Shown: piece by piece, positions 10,895-23,138 of the stretch
How positions within the stretch are numbered: the stretch's first letter is position 1
How the letters are laid out: each line of letters begins with the position of its first letter
The notes under the pieces: generated by a model
Told to the model about the DNA's origin: nothing
Databases searched by the model: none
What the model saw: only the letters and a program-made list of their open reading frames with translations
Made by a program: the position numbers and the translations under genes
NCBI GenBank assembly: GCA_051530055.1
Contig: CM121341.1
Coordinates: forward strand, 6,138,001-6,202,000
DNA length: 64,000 bases
Reading direction: 5' to 3'
From: Neoechinorhynchus agilis
Taxonomy: Eukaryota > Acanthocephala

Positions 10895-11434
10895 ATGAAT
10901 CATCGTGTCTTGATAACAGCATCATTGATTTTACAAATAAGTGTATCTTTTCCTTGGAAGAAGACGGACGCAGTTTGTGCTTCTCAAAGATTAACAAATG
11001 TCATTGTAAAGAACGTCGAGGAATGTAGTGGAGCATCGCAACTAAATTCGTCTAAGCAATCGATTCCAAATTCTTGTCAAGAAAAGCGTCGTCTAAATAC
11101 AACTACATTGAAAAAATCTCGACGGCTGAATATCGACTGGCTAATTTACGAGATTTCTAAAGTCGGAGATAAATTAAAACCTTACGACGTCATGGAATTG
11201 GATATTCGCAAGATCAGTAATGGCTATAGAATCAGACTCTGTTCACCGGTTGAAGTCAAAGAGTGGATTACTGACTCGGCCACGGAAATAAAATGCTTAA
11301 AGGAACTTCTTGGATACTTCTATATTCCAACATGTATTATATTCAGGAAATTCGACAACTATGAGAGGGAGGAGTCGTGCATTATGTATCCTTGGCTAAA
11401 GGGAATGTATAAGATTGAGAAGGAAGGTGTTTAG
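10895..11434 (+). CDS. Putative secreted protein, 179 residues
   Basis: Not recognised. The first ATG gives a hydrophobic N-terminus (MNHRVLITASLILQISVSFP) that looks like a signal peptide, then a Lys/Ser-rich region and a C-terminal part with four of the seven cysteines after the leader (LCSP, KCLK, PTCII, ESCIM). The frame can be extended upstream by six codons but only from a TTG. The ending PWLKGMYKIEKEGV is followed by a clear stop. No intron is needed. It sits alone between long AT-rich spacers. A secreted, possibly disulphide-linked small protein is inference from the leader and cysteines. Confidence 0.5.
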   Translation: MNHRVLITASLILQISVSFPWKKTDAVCASQRLTNVIVKNVEECSGASQLNSSKQSIPNSCQEKRRLNTTTLKKSRRLNIDWLIYEISKVGDKLKPYDVMELDIRKISNGYRIRLCSPVEVKEWITDSATEIKCLKELLGYFYIPTCIIFRKFDNYEREESCIMYPWLKGMYKIEKEGV

Positions 11435-11703
11435 TGATTTTATAATTGAGTAAAGCTTTATAAAGCCAATTCTTGGTAATATAATTCTATTTTGCAAACG
11501 AACGTTCTCTTAATACGTTTTGCTCATCACTCACGTTAGAACGCTACGCTAATGAATTCTCTTTGCTTTTAACCAATTATTCCAGTTTTATTTAAATGAG
11601 GACAAAATTTATTTACTAAGGTAAACAATGAACATAAGAACGATTTAACTGATCAGGCAAATTTCTAGATATTAGTGATTGAGCAGAATATGCAAGAAAA
11701 TTA

Positions 11704-11943
11704 ATGTGCACTATGGGAAAAAATGTTAGAGGCCAAAAGCTTAAGGGCGAACCACATTGCATCGAACAAGTAAAACGCATAGCTATTGGTTGCATCAAAA
11801 AACAAGCCAAAGGGGAAAAATGCCGAAATGTTTTGAAAACTGCTAAATTTCTTTTCGGGAAATATAAATATGTGCCCAATAAACTTTTCGTTTATCTGAA
11901 TGTCATAAAATCATTGGCCGGTGCCGCCCGCCCCTTTAAATAA
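11704..11943 (+). CDS. Possible small basic protein, 79 residues
   Basis: An ATG-started frame of 79 residues, lysine-rich (MGKNVRGQKLKG, CIKKQAKGEKC), with no recognised domain. The surrounding sequence has no clear promoter or splice signals, and an opposite-strand frame overlaps it. It may be a real small gene or exon, or chance. Confidence 0.22.
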   Translation: MCTMGKNVRGQKLKGEPHCIEQVKRIAIGCIKKQAKGEKCRNVLKTAKFLFGKYKYVPNKLFVYLNVIKSLAGAARPFK

Positions 11944-12007
11944 TTTTTGGATTATTAACACAAGTGCGTGCACAAATTCATCTTGACTGCACCACAAAGG
12001 CAATATT

Positions 12008-12508
12008 TCAGAAATCAATGTTGTTTTCATTGATTTTCTGAATACGACCATCCTCATCGATAAAATCTCCGCGAATTTTGAGACTTGCAACGTTCATTCC
12101 CATGTATCGACCATAAATGATTCTCATCACGGATTGTCGACTTTGTGGCTGAAGACAGACAACATCTCCGCTCCGGCAATCACATCGATGGGCTTTCTTT
12201 TCTTTTAAACCGCCGACTGAAATCCGCTTTCTCTTCCGAATCGTTCGAACTCCGTATATTGCGTTACTAAAAGTTCTTTTAGTCGATATTCCATCTATTG
12301 AGTGTGATACAAGTTTTCGAGATGATTGCAACCCGCGAGTATCGACTTCTACGGTTGCTGACACATTACTATCGCTACTGAGTGGATTGGTACTGCCTTC
12401 TGAATTTTCGTAGCGACGTTTTAGAGGCTGTGTCGAATTTCGACAATTCCCAATCTGCTTCGATCGATTAGGAGCGCCGAGACGCGATCGAGAATTTTGA
12501 ACTGGCAT
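12008..12508 (-). CDS. Hypothetical basic protein, 166 residues
   Basis: Not recognised. The ATG at 12508 begins MPVQNSRSRLGAPNRSK. The first 85 residues are Ser/Arg/Asn-rich and probably disordered. A basic cluster, IRKRKRISVGGLKEKK, could serve as a nuclear localisation signal. The end is better ordered (MRIIYGRYMGMNVASLKIRG, then FIDEDGRIQKIN) and contains the pair CDCRSGDVVC. No signal peptide or membrane span. A nuclear role is inference from the basic cluster alone. It lies about 350 bases before the 295-bp satellite and is read away from it. Confidence 0.45.
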   Translation of the reverse strand: MPVQNSRSRLGAPNRSKQIGNCRNSTQPLKRRYENSEGSTNPLSSDSNVSATVEVDTRGLQSSRKLVSHSIDGISTKRTFSNAIYGVRTIRKRKRISVGGLKEKKAHRCDCRSGDVVCLQPQSRQSVMRIIYGRYMGMNVASLKIRGDFIDEDGRIQKINENNIDF

Positions 12509-12862
12509 AATCAAAGGAAAATGAAAAAATTATCTAAAAAGACTTGTACAGAAGTAACGTGCAATGTCCGACGAAAACTAATAAAGTCACGTCGACTTCT
12601 GCATTTGTACACATGAACGCTTTTCGAAATAAAAATGTTAAACAAAAATCCATAAAGAAACATCGATAATACACCTCAAACGAAAAACATTGAATTTTAA
12701 ATCAACTTCAAACCAGAAACAAAAGACGAATTAAACGAAGCATCAAACAATGGACGGTTTATATACGTTCCGATTATTGCGGAATTGCCTTTAAAATGGA
12801 ACAATTTCTTTCTCAGAAAGGATCCTTTATTACCTTTCAATCCATTCGAAAACGCTATCGTT

Positions 12863-15800
12863 TTCCATGGACCCTTCTTCGATTAATAACCTTTCATGGA
12901 CTTGTAAATGGATCGATAGAAATCATTTTTGGTTCCCTAAACTTTTTGTGAGATGAACAAATGCCACGAATTCCGGGAGAGAGGGCCCGTGACCACTCTC
13001 GAGTACAAAATCATTAATGCATGAAGCTCAAGAATTACGAGATAATTTTGTAAATCAATAATGATGAATCTATGTTCGAATATTTCTGCTTTGGTCGATT
13101 ATGGGCTTCAGGTGTTCCATTTGACGGTGGTTTTGAGCCACGTTCGGTTGTTTCTTTTCTATAGACTCTTCTTCGATTAATAACCTTTCATGGACTTGTA
13201 AATGGATCGATTGAAATCATTTTTGGTTCCCTAAACTTTTGGTGAGATGAACAAATGCCACGAATTCCGGGAGAGAGGGCCCGTGACCATTCTCGAGTAC
13301 AAAATCATTAATGCATGAAGCTCAAGAATTACGAGATTATTTTGTAAATCAATAATGATGAATCTATGTTCGAATATTTCTGCTTTGGTCGATTATGGTC
13401 TTCAGGTGTTCCATTTGACGGTGGTTTTGAGCCACGTTCGGTTGTTTCTTTTCTATAGACTCTTCTTCGATTAATAACCTTTCATGACTTGTTAATGGAA
13501 CGATTGCAATCATTTTTGGTTACCTAAACTTTTGGTGAGATGAACAAATGCCACGAATTCCGCGAGAGAGGGCCCGTGACCACTCTCGAGTACAAAAATC
13601 ATTGCTGCGTGATGCTCAAGAATTACGAGATTATTTTTTAAATCAATAATGATGAATCTATGTTCGAATATTTCTGCTTTGGCCGATTATGGTCTTTAGG
13701 TGTTCCGTTTGACGGTGGTTTTGAGCCTCGTTTGATTATTTTTTTCTATGGACTCTTATTCGATTAATAACCTTTCATGGACTTGTAAATGGATCGATTG
13801 GAATCATTTTTGGTTCCCTAAACTTTTGGTGAGATGAACAAATGCCACGAATTCCGGGAGAGAGGGCCCGTGACCATTCTCGAGTACAAAATCATTAATG
13901 CACGAAGCTCAAGAATTACGAGATTATTTTGTAAATCAAAAAATGATGAATCTATGTTCGAATATTTCTGCTTTGGTCGATTATGGTCTTCAGGTGTTCC
14001 ATTTGACGGTGGTTTTGAGCCACGTTCGGTTATTTCTTTTTCTATGGACTCTTCTTCGATTAATAACCTTTCATGGACTTGTTAATGGTTCGATTGGAAT
14101 CATTTTTGGTTACCTAAACTTTTGGTGAGATGAACAAATGCCACGAATTCCGGGAGAGAGGGTCCGTGACCATTCTCGAGTACAAAATCATTAATGCATG
14201 AAGCTCATGAATTACGAGATTATTTTGTAAATAAATAATGATGAATCTATGTTCGAATATTTCTGCTTTGGTCGATTATGGGCTTCAGGTGTTCCATTTG
14301 ACGGTGGTTTTGAGCCACGTTCGGTTATTCCTTTTTCTATGGACTCTTCTTCGATTAATAACCTTTCATGGATTTGTTAAAGGATCGATTGGAATCATTT
14401 TTTGTTACCTAAACTTTTTGTGAGATGAACAAATGCCACGAATTCCGGGAGAGAGGGCCGTGACCATTCTCGAGTACAAAATCATTAATGCATGAAGCTC
14501 AAGAATTACGAGATTATTTTGTAAATCAAAAAATGATGAATCTATGTTCGAATATTTCTGCTTTGGTCGATTATGGTCTTCAGGTGTTCCATTTGACGGT
14601 GGTTTTGAGCCACGTTCGGTTGTTTCTTTTCTATGGACTCTTCTTTGATTAATAACCTTTCATGGACTTGTTAATGGTTCGATTGAAATCATTTTTGGTT
14701 CCCTAAACTTTTGGTGAGATGAACAAATGCCACGAATTCCGGGAGAGAGGGCCCGTGACCATTCTCGAGTACAAAATCATTAATGCATGAAGCTCAAGAA
14801 TTACGAGATTATTTTGTAAATCAATAATGATGAATCTATGTTCGAATATTTCTGCTTTGGTCGATTATGGGCTTCAGGTGTTCCATTTGACGGTGGTTTT
14901 GAGCCACGTTCGGTTATTCCTTTTTCTATGGACTCTTCTTCGATTAATAACCTTTCATAGATTTGTTAAAGGATCGATTGGAATCATTTTTTGTTACCTA
15001 AACTTTTTGTGAGATGAACAAATGCCACGAATTCCGGGAGAGAGGGCCGTGACCATTCTCGAGTACAAAATCATTAATGCATGAAGCTCAAGAATTACGA
15101 GATTATTTTGTAAATCAAAAAATGATGAATCTATGTTCGAATATTTCTGCTTTGGTCGATTATGGTCTTCAGGTGTTCCATTTGACGGTGGTTTTGAGCC
15201 ACGTTCGGTTGTTTCTTTTCTATGGACTCTTCTTTGATTAATAACCTTTCATGGACTTGTTAATGGTTCGATTGGAATCATTTTTGGTTACCTAAACTTT
15301 TGGTGAGATGAACAAATGCCACGAATTCCGGGAGAGAGGGTCCGTGACCATTCTCGAGTACAAAATCATTAATGCATGAAGCTCAAGAATTACGAGATTA
15401 TTTTGTAAATCAATAATGATGAATCTATGTTCGAATATTTCTGCTTTGGTCGATTATGGGCTTCAGGTGTTCCATTTGACGGTGGTTTTGAGCCACGTTC
15501 GGTTATTCCTTTTTCTATGGACTCTTCTTCGATTAATAACCTTTCATAGATTTGTTAAAGGATCGATTGGAATCATTTTTTGTTACCTAAACTTTTTGTG
15601 AGATGAACAAATGCCACGAATTCCGGGAGAGAGGGCCGTGACCATTCTCGAGTACAAAATCATTAATGCATGAAGCTCAAGAATTACGAGATTATTTTGT
15701 AAATCAAAAAATGATGAATCTATGTTCGAATATTTCTGCTTTGGTCGATTATGGTCTTTAGGTGTTCCGTTTGACGGTGGTTTTGAGCCTCGTTTGATTA

Positions 15801-18800
15801 TTTTTTTCTATGGACTCTTATTCGATTAATAACCTTTCATGGACTTGTAAATGGATCGATTGGAATCATTTTTGGTTCCCTAAACTTTTGGTGAGATGAA
15901 CAAATGCCACGAATTCCGGGAGAGAGGGCCCGTGACCATTCTCGAGTACAAAATCATTAATGCATGAAGCTCAAGAATTACGAGATTATTTTGTAAATCA
16001 AAAAATGATGAATCTATGTTCGAATATTTCTGCTTTGGTCGATTATGGTCTTCAGGTGTTCCATTTGACGGTGGTTTTGAGCCACGTTCGGTTATTTCTT
16101 TTTCTATGGACTCTTCTTCGATTAATAACCTTTCATGGACTTGTTAATGGTTCGATTGGAATCATTTTTGGTTCCCTAAACTTTTGGTGAGATGAACAAA
16201 TGCCACGAATTCCGGGAGAGAGGGCCCGTGACCATTCTCGAGTACAAAATCATTAATGCATGAAGCTCAAGAATTACGAGATTATTTTGTAAATCAATAA
16301 TGATGAATCTATGTTCGAATATTTCTGCTTTGGTCGATTATGGTCTTCAGGTGTTCCATTTGACGGTGGTTTTGAGCCACGTTCGGTTATTTCTTTTTCT
16401 ATGGACTCTTCTTCGATTAATAACCTTTCATGGACTTGTTAATGGATCGATTGGAATCATTTTTGGTTACCTAAACTTTTGGTGAGATGAACAAATGCCA
16501 CGAATTCCGGGAGAGAGGGCCGTGACCATTCTCGAGTACAAAATCATTAATGCATGAAGCTCAAGAATTACGAGATTATTTTGTAAATCAAAAAATGATG
16601 AATCTATGTTCGAATATTTCTGCTTTGGTCGATTATGGTCTTCAGGTGTTCCATTTGACGGTGGTTTTGAGCCACGTTCGGTTATTTCTTTTTCTATGGA
16701 CTCTTCTTCGATTAATAACCTTTCATGGATTTGTTAATGGATCGATTGGAATCATTTTTGGTTACCTAAACTTTTTGTGAGATGAACAAATGCCACGAAT
16801 TCCGGGAGAGAGGGCCGTGACCATTCTCGAGTACAAAATCATTAATGCATGAAGCTCAAGAATTACGAGATTATTTTGTAAATCAAAAAATGATGAATCT
16901 ATGTTCGAATATTTCTGCTTTGGTCGATTATGGTCTTCAGGTGTTCCATTTGACGGTGGTTTTGAGCCACGTTCGGTTATTTTTTTCTATGGACTCTTCT
17001 TCGATTAATAACCTTTCATGGACTTGTTAATGGATCGATTGGAATCATTTTTGGTTACCTAAACTTTTGGTGAGATGAACAAATGCCACGAATTCCGGGA
17101 GAGAGGGCCCGTGACCATTCTCGAGTACAAAATCATTAATGCATGAAGCTCAAGAATTACGAGATTATTTTGTAAATCAATAAATGATGAATCTATGTTC
17201 GAATATTTCTGCTTTGGTCGATTATGGTCTTTAGGTGTTCCGTTTGACGGTGGTTTTGAGCCTCGTTTGGTTATTTTTTTTCTATGGACTCTTATTCGAT
17301 TAATAACCTTTCATGGACTTGTAAATGGATCGATTGGAATCATTTTTGGTTCCCTAAACTTTTGGTGAGATGAACAAATGCCACGAATTCCGGGAGAGAG
17401 GGCCCGTGACCATTCTCGAGTACAAAATCATTAATGCATGAAGCTCAAGAATTACGAGATTATTTTGTAAATCAAAAAATGATGAATCTATGTTCGAATA
17501 TTTCTGCTTTGGTCGATTATGGTCTTCAGGTGTTCCATTTGACGGTGGTTTTGAGCCACGTTCGGTTATTTCTTTTTCTATGGACTCTTCTTCGATTAAT
17601 AACCTTTCATGGACTTGTTAATGGTTCGATTGGAATCATTTTTGGTTGCCTAAACTTTTGGTGAGATGAACAAATGCCACGAATTCCGGGAGAGAGGGCC
17701 CGTGACCATTCTCGAGTACAAAATCATTAATGCATGAAGCTCAAGAATTACGAGATTATTTTGTAAATCAATAATGATGAATCTATGTTCGAATATTTCT
17801 GCTTTGGTCGATTATGGTCTTTAGGTGTTCCATTTGACGGTGGTTTTGAGCCACGTTCGGTTATTCCTTTTTCTATGGACTCTTCTTCGATTAATAACCT
17901 TTCATGGATTTGTTAAAGGATCGATTGGAATCATTTTTTGTTACCTAAACTTTTTGTGAGATGAACAAATGCCACGAATTCCGGGAGAGAGGGTCGTGAC
18001 CATTCTCGAGTACAAAATCATTAATGCATGAAGCTCAAGAATTACGAGATTATTTTGTAAATCAAAAAATGATGAATCTATGTTCGAATATTTCTGCTTT
18101 GGTCGATTATGGTCTTCAGGTGTTCCATTTGACGGTGGTTTTGAGCCACGTTCGGTTGTTTCTTTTCTATGGACTCTTCTTTGATTAATAACCTTTCATG
18201 GACTTGTTAATGGATCGATTGGAATCATTTTTGGTTACCTAAACTTTTGGTGAGATGAACAAATGCCACGAATTCTGGGAGAGAGGGTCCGTGACCATTC
18301 TCGAGTACAAAATCATTAATGCATGAAGCTCATGAATTACGAGATTATTTTGTAAATAAATAATGATGAATCTATGTTCGAATATTTCTGCTTTGGTCGA
18401 TTATGGTCTTTAGGTGTTCCATTTGACGGTGGTTTTGAGCCACGTTCGGTTATTCCTTTTTCTATGGACTCTTCTTCGATTAATAACCTTTCATAGATTT
18501 GTTAAAGGATCGATTGGAATCATTTTTTGTTACCTAAACTTTTTGTGAGATGAACAAATGCCACGAATTCCGGGAGAGAGGGCCGTGACCATTCTCGAGT
18601 ACAAAATCATTAATGCATGAAGCTCAAGAATTACGAGATTATTTTGTAAATCAAAAAATGATGAATCTATGTTCGAATATTTCTGCTTTGGTCGATTATG
18701 GTCTTCAGGTGTTCCATTTGACGGTGGTTTTGAGCCACGTTCGGTTGTTTCTTTTCTATGGACTCTTCTTTGATTAATAACCTTTCATGGACTTGTTAAT

Positions 18801-18848
18801 GGATCGATTGGAATCATTTTTGGTTACCTAAACTTTTGGTGAGATGAA
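12863..18848. repeat. Satellite A: tandem array of ~295-bp monomers (~20 copies)
   Basis: Monomers begin, for example, GAGATGAACAAATGCCACG and repeat about every 294-295 bases, giving roughly 20 copies. Two alternating forms differ at AAATCAATAATGATG versus AAATCAAAAAATGATG. Over 14.2-15.6 kb they form a dimer of 589 bases: the same 61-codon frame starts at 14238, 14827 and 15416. The first and last monomers are incomplete and the first few are the most diverged. The short frames in each monomer are by-products, not genes. The array stops about 200 bases before the FANCD2 start codon. Confidence 0.95.
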
Positions 18849-19053
18849 CGAATTCTTTGTACGTAAATAACTAATGATTTTCAATTTGCAGTACGTGATA
18901 GTTCTGTTTGTGGGCTTTTTGATTTCGAATGGTTCGCTAGTGTGCCACATTCCACTTTTTTGGGATAGATCGATTAAATTCTTCCTGATTATTCGCTTGG
19001 TTTTTGTGCCATTTTTTTCGGTTAAGAAAGTAACGCGATCTATATTGGTGCTC

Positions 19054-22000
19054 ATGGATAAGCTTGGTTGGATTGCGAAGTTTCGAGAGCTTGGTATTGC
19101 GCTGGTTGAGGTGACTGGTGAATGTAACGACATTCTTTACGTTGATCAGTCGGTTTTTGTTGAAAATCTAAATCGTTTCTTGTTTTCGATTGATCGTGAC
19201 TCAGCGAGTGATCTGATCGATGTACTCTTCTATTCTACAAATTCAGCTACGAATGATTTCCATGAAGAAAAGATTCTTCAGCACCTGCTTCCAACTATTT
19301 CCCACCCAAGTGAATGCGTTACACTTCGTGGAAATGAGCAGGACAGCTTTACTGCTCTTCTGCTTAGTATCAATGACGTTCATTCTGAAATGAAGGACAA
19401 ACTCGTGATGCATTTTCTTCGTCTTATCGATTGGCATTTGTCAACGAACGCTGATCTCGAATTTCAAATAATGTGTTGTGCACTGATCGCCAAACATCTA
19501 CAAAATGGTGCTCACATCCGAACAAACGCTCAAGTCGATCTTTTCGTTGATCTTTTATCGTCGGCACCCTCTCAAATTCTTTATGACATCCTTCTTGAGA
19601 ATTATACTCAACTTTTCGGCTCTTCACGTGCTCTTGATCGCTTCAGCAGTCGATTATCGACGATGTACGACCAATGCGACGAATCGTTAAGACTGTTCAT
19701 TCTTATTTCTTCTAGTACACGACCTTCATTTCAATGGTATGCTCGAATAAGCAGGGAGCTTGAGCTTAGATTGGAAGATGAATCTCTGAGTGCTGCAGCG
19801 ATCTCAAGTTTATCGAAGCACGAGGAACAGAGCCAATTATTAGCATTGTTTCTGCGTCAGATTCCATCGAAGCCCAACGATAAGATCATTAAGGGTCTTA
19901 TGAACAAAACTTTCCTTGCAAATGCTTCCCACACAATGGCCTTTATTTCCTTCGTCGAATCGTCCACGGTAAAACTGCGATGTATCGACCTTGTCCTTCT
20001 CCTGATGCTCTATGCGAGAAGGCGCGCTCATCATCGCATCTCGCGTGTTATTAAACAACTTGCAATTGAATCCATTGAATCGTTTCAAAACACTATCGTT
20101 ACCTTTCTAAGCGAAAACGAAATCATACTTGACGAAACCCAAATTACATTTGAAGCTTTTTTCCGTCTCTTCATACAACAGTTTATTTGTTCGTGTGACG
20201 AACAAATCAATAAGTTCGGTGTTTGGACAATAGAGGCTTGTTTGATGCATCTGAAGTCTGACGAACATCGATTCAAGCTCGTTGAACACACTAAAGCAGG
20301 AGTCGATTTTGCTTCTTTTTTAGAAAAAAAAATTTCCACTGATGTGTAGGTAAGTGATACGTGATTTTTTGCTGTTTTTTTAGTAGTTTGCAAGGTTCAA
20401 AAAAGAACAAGTGCATGGCCACCATTTCTTTTCCCTTTATTGTTAAGAATAATCGACTCTTGCTGATAGAGATAATTTGTTCTTTAATGGACACTCACGT
20501 CGAGTTCTTCTCCAATGGATAGAACGTCTTATTGGCGCAAGTGACGACGACGACCTTACGTTCCACTATGATTTAGCTTGGTGTCTCTATCACTCACGTA
20601 GGACACTAAGCGCTCTGAGAAACGATATCACAATACTACTCTATTGCAGCATTGTTCTTAGGATACCGCGATCAGAACACTACAGGCTTGTAGATAAAAT
20701 ATCGTCCGATCAGAGGGTAATTGAAGAAGTATGCTCGCTTTTGGCCATTGGCTCAATTCCTGATCCTGTGCGTCATTTCAATCGGAATACGTTTTCGCTG
20801 ATGGTAGAATGCTTCGTTGAGTGCACTTCAATGATGAACAACAACAATAAGGCAGCGCTGTTAGAACAAAACCATAAATTCAATGATCTTCTCGATTTCG
20901 CATTCTCAACTATCCAAATGCTTATTTCGTCTAACGATTCCTCCTTTAAGCGCTTCGGATATGTTAATTGTCCTTCCAAAAGTAAGCAATCGATCGCCAT
21001 ATCCTCCTCAGTTCCGTGTCATTGCCTTTTTTTCATCAGTGAGTACTGCAGGGACAATAAGCGAATTCACGAGTTGCTGACGAATTATTTAGTTTTGCCT
21101 GCCCAAATTAAAGACGACTTTTCTAACCATATTGACTACCTAAACTCTCTTATTTACACTATGAATTTTTTTCGAGAACAAATAAGATTCTGTTGCAAAA
21201 ATATCAACACAACATTTGCATTGGAGTTCGCCCTCGACCGAATATGTCACGTTCATGAGCTTATGTTGACGATAAATCAGTTTGTAGATGAATCTTTAAA
21301 CGTAAAGTACCGTCCGCCAGTTGTCTGCCACACTCTCTTATTTGCTACAACGCCGAGCGGTCGTATTGAGCCTAGGAAAAAAAAGACAAAAAAAATAAAA
21401 TTTGCTAAAAACGACGAATGTCCAACTAATTTAACAGTACCGAACGATGAAGATGAAAATACTCGATCTGCTTTAACACTTGAAGATGAGCACCGCTCTC
21501 CACTCGAACTTCCGCTAGAGTCTCTTAGACCCATCGAGCCAATTCATTTACTCAGACTTCTTTCAACCGATTATTCACATATCACAGTTCGCCAATTTGC
21601 GTTCATAGTAAACGAACTTTTACGGTGGAGCAAGACACGATTACGTCAATTACACGGGCCCCCAATCATGAATCAATACACTGTGATTATCAATGATGAG
21701 GAGAATTTAAGGAATGTCATAACCTCGTTGGGTAGATTAGAAGGCTTACTAAGTTACCTTTTCGAAGAGGACAACGATGAACTTCAGACAACTTTAATCT
21801 CGTATTACAATCTCCTGGAAATATTAGCTAAATTGAGTACTTCGTTTGAATTCGATGCTATTAAAGTGCCTTCATTAGCGAAAATTCGAACATTCCAAGC
21901 CGCTTACGCTCTTATCCGATTTTTGTCTACACGTTCAACTACACCTTACAATTGTTTGAAGGAGCTCTGTGATGGATTTATGAGACGTGAGTGGAATTTG

Positions 22001-23138
22001 CTCGCACCTGCGACTATCTACAAAGTCTTTGGTAAGATGTTTGCCATTCATACAAAATACGGTTACTACGGAGTTTCGTTTAGTTAGGATGCGGTGACCT
22101 TGATATTGAAATTCGCATATCGCTTTTTTAGTAGGGCGAAAATTATCAAATCATAATCTATCTGAGTAGAGGAATACTGTTCTATGAACAATTGTTCTAA
22201 GCATTCTCTTTAAATCCAACGCTTGTCCAACGAAGCACAACCCATGGCGGATTTACGCAAGCGACGCCTAAATACACCTTTACTCGTTATTGACTTTGTA
22301 TTTTAAGAAGTTTGAAAGAGACGAATATAATAAAGCGATTAAGTGCGTGCTGTCTACTCGGTTACATCTCACGCCCAATACTTATGATATCGAAGAATTG
22401 GATCGTATCATCACGTTGGAATCATCAAATTCGTTTATTCCTGTCAGCATATCAGCATCTCCGTCTGTCTTGGATAGTACTTCCTCGCTTTTGATCACAA
22501 TGACTAATTCCGCTTCGACAACACGAAGAGCTATTTTTGAAACCCTACTGTCTGCACTTGTTAGTATCTTGAATGCTACCTCAACTGCAGATATCTTATT
22601 TTGGAAACGTACCGTTCAAATGTATAGTCGAATTGTTATCGCCTGTATGCAATGCCCAAACGTTGAATTCCAACAGTCTCTGATTATAGCACTGTTTAAA
22701 CATTCCTACCTAAAAGATATTATGAAGTGTTTTCTTAAACTAATTCCATCGGTCCAGTCTGAGATGAGGATGGGGACAGAAGGCCGTCGAAATGCTGTCG
22801 AAGTTCTTAAATTGATCCAGCCTCCCAATCGATACATACAACATGCATGCTCTCATTTGAAAGTAAAGGCGGCCGATTTTGCGGCAACTAAGAACATTCC
22901 CGTGATCAAGGCTGATCTTGAAAAGATCATCTTTGCAGTTCAGCGAGTTATTAGACAACATGGCCTTCAAGATGCATTTTCGTGTGGCCAGCTAAAGGCT
23001 CGTGATATACAGGGAAATGAAATCGAGTCCCAGACATTCATTGGGGATGAAAATGATGAAAATGTGGATTCGTCAGCTAAAATGAATGAGAAGATGGACG
23101 ATTGTCAAGCGGAAAAATTCTCGCCTTTTGACACTTAG
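19054..23138 (+). CDS. FANCD2: FANCD2, Fanconi anaemia crosslink-repair protein
   Basis: Nuclear alpha-solenoid protein that, with FANCI, clamps DNA after monoubiquitination in interstrand-crosslink repair. Proposed exons are 19054-20345, 20470-22031 and about 22308-23138, roughly 1,230 residues (human 1,451). The diagnostic C-terminal block is QHACSHLKVKAADF, then SCGQLKARDIQGNEIESQ, matching human HHLCGHSKI and NLKNRDLQGEEIKSQ. Other matches are MNFFREQIRFC (human LNWFREIVNAF), IDLVLLLMLYARR (human FDLVMLFIIYS), and LGIALVEVTGE near the start. The ATG at 19054 is preferred because the frame upstream encodes a hydrophobic stretch unlike FANCD2. Intron 1 (20346-20469) joins in phase. The second junction does not join with the sites I can see, so a small exon or another donor is likely. 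I could not place the ubiquitinated lysine. Confidence 0.85.

Noticed and set aside
13834-17664. Repeated 61-83 codon frames (MMNLCSNISALVDYG...) in the 295-bp array
   Set aside because: They recur once per monomer and differ as the DNA repeat differs. They are by-products of the satellite.
18874-19053. Hydrophobic N-terminal extension of the FANCD2 frame
   Set aside because: FANCD2 is not a membrane protein and family similarity starts just after the ATG at 19054. The upstream part begins at an acceptor-like TTTGCAG and is T-rich, so it is more likely a 5' UTR.
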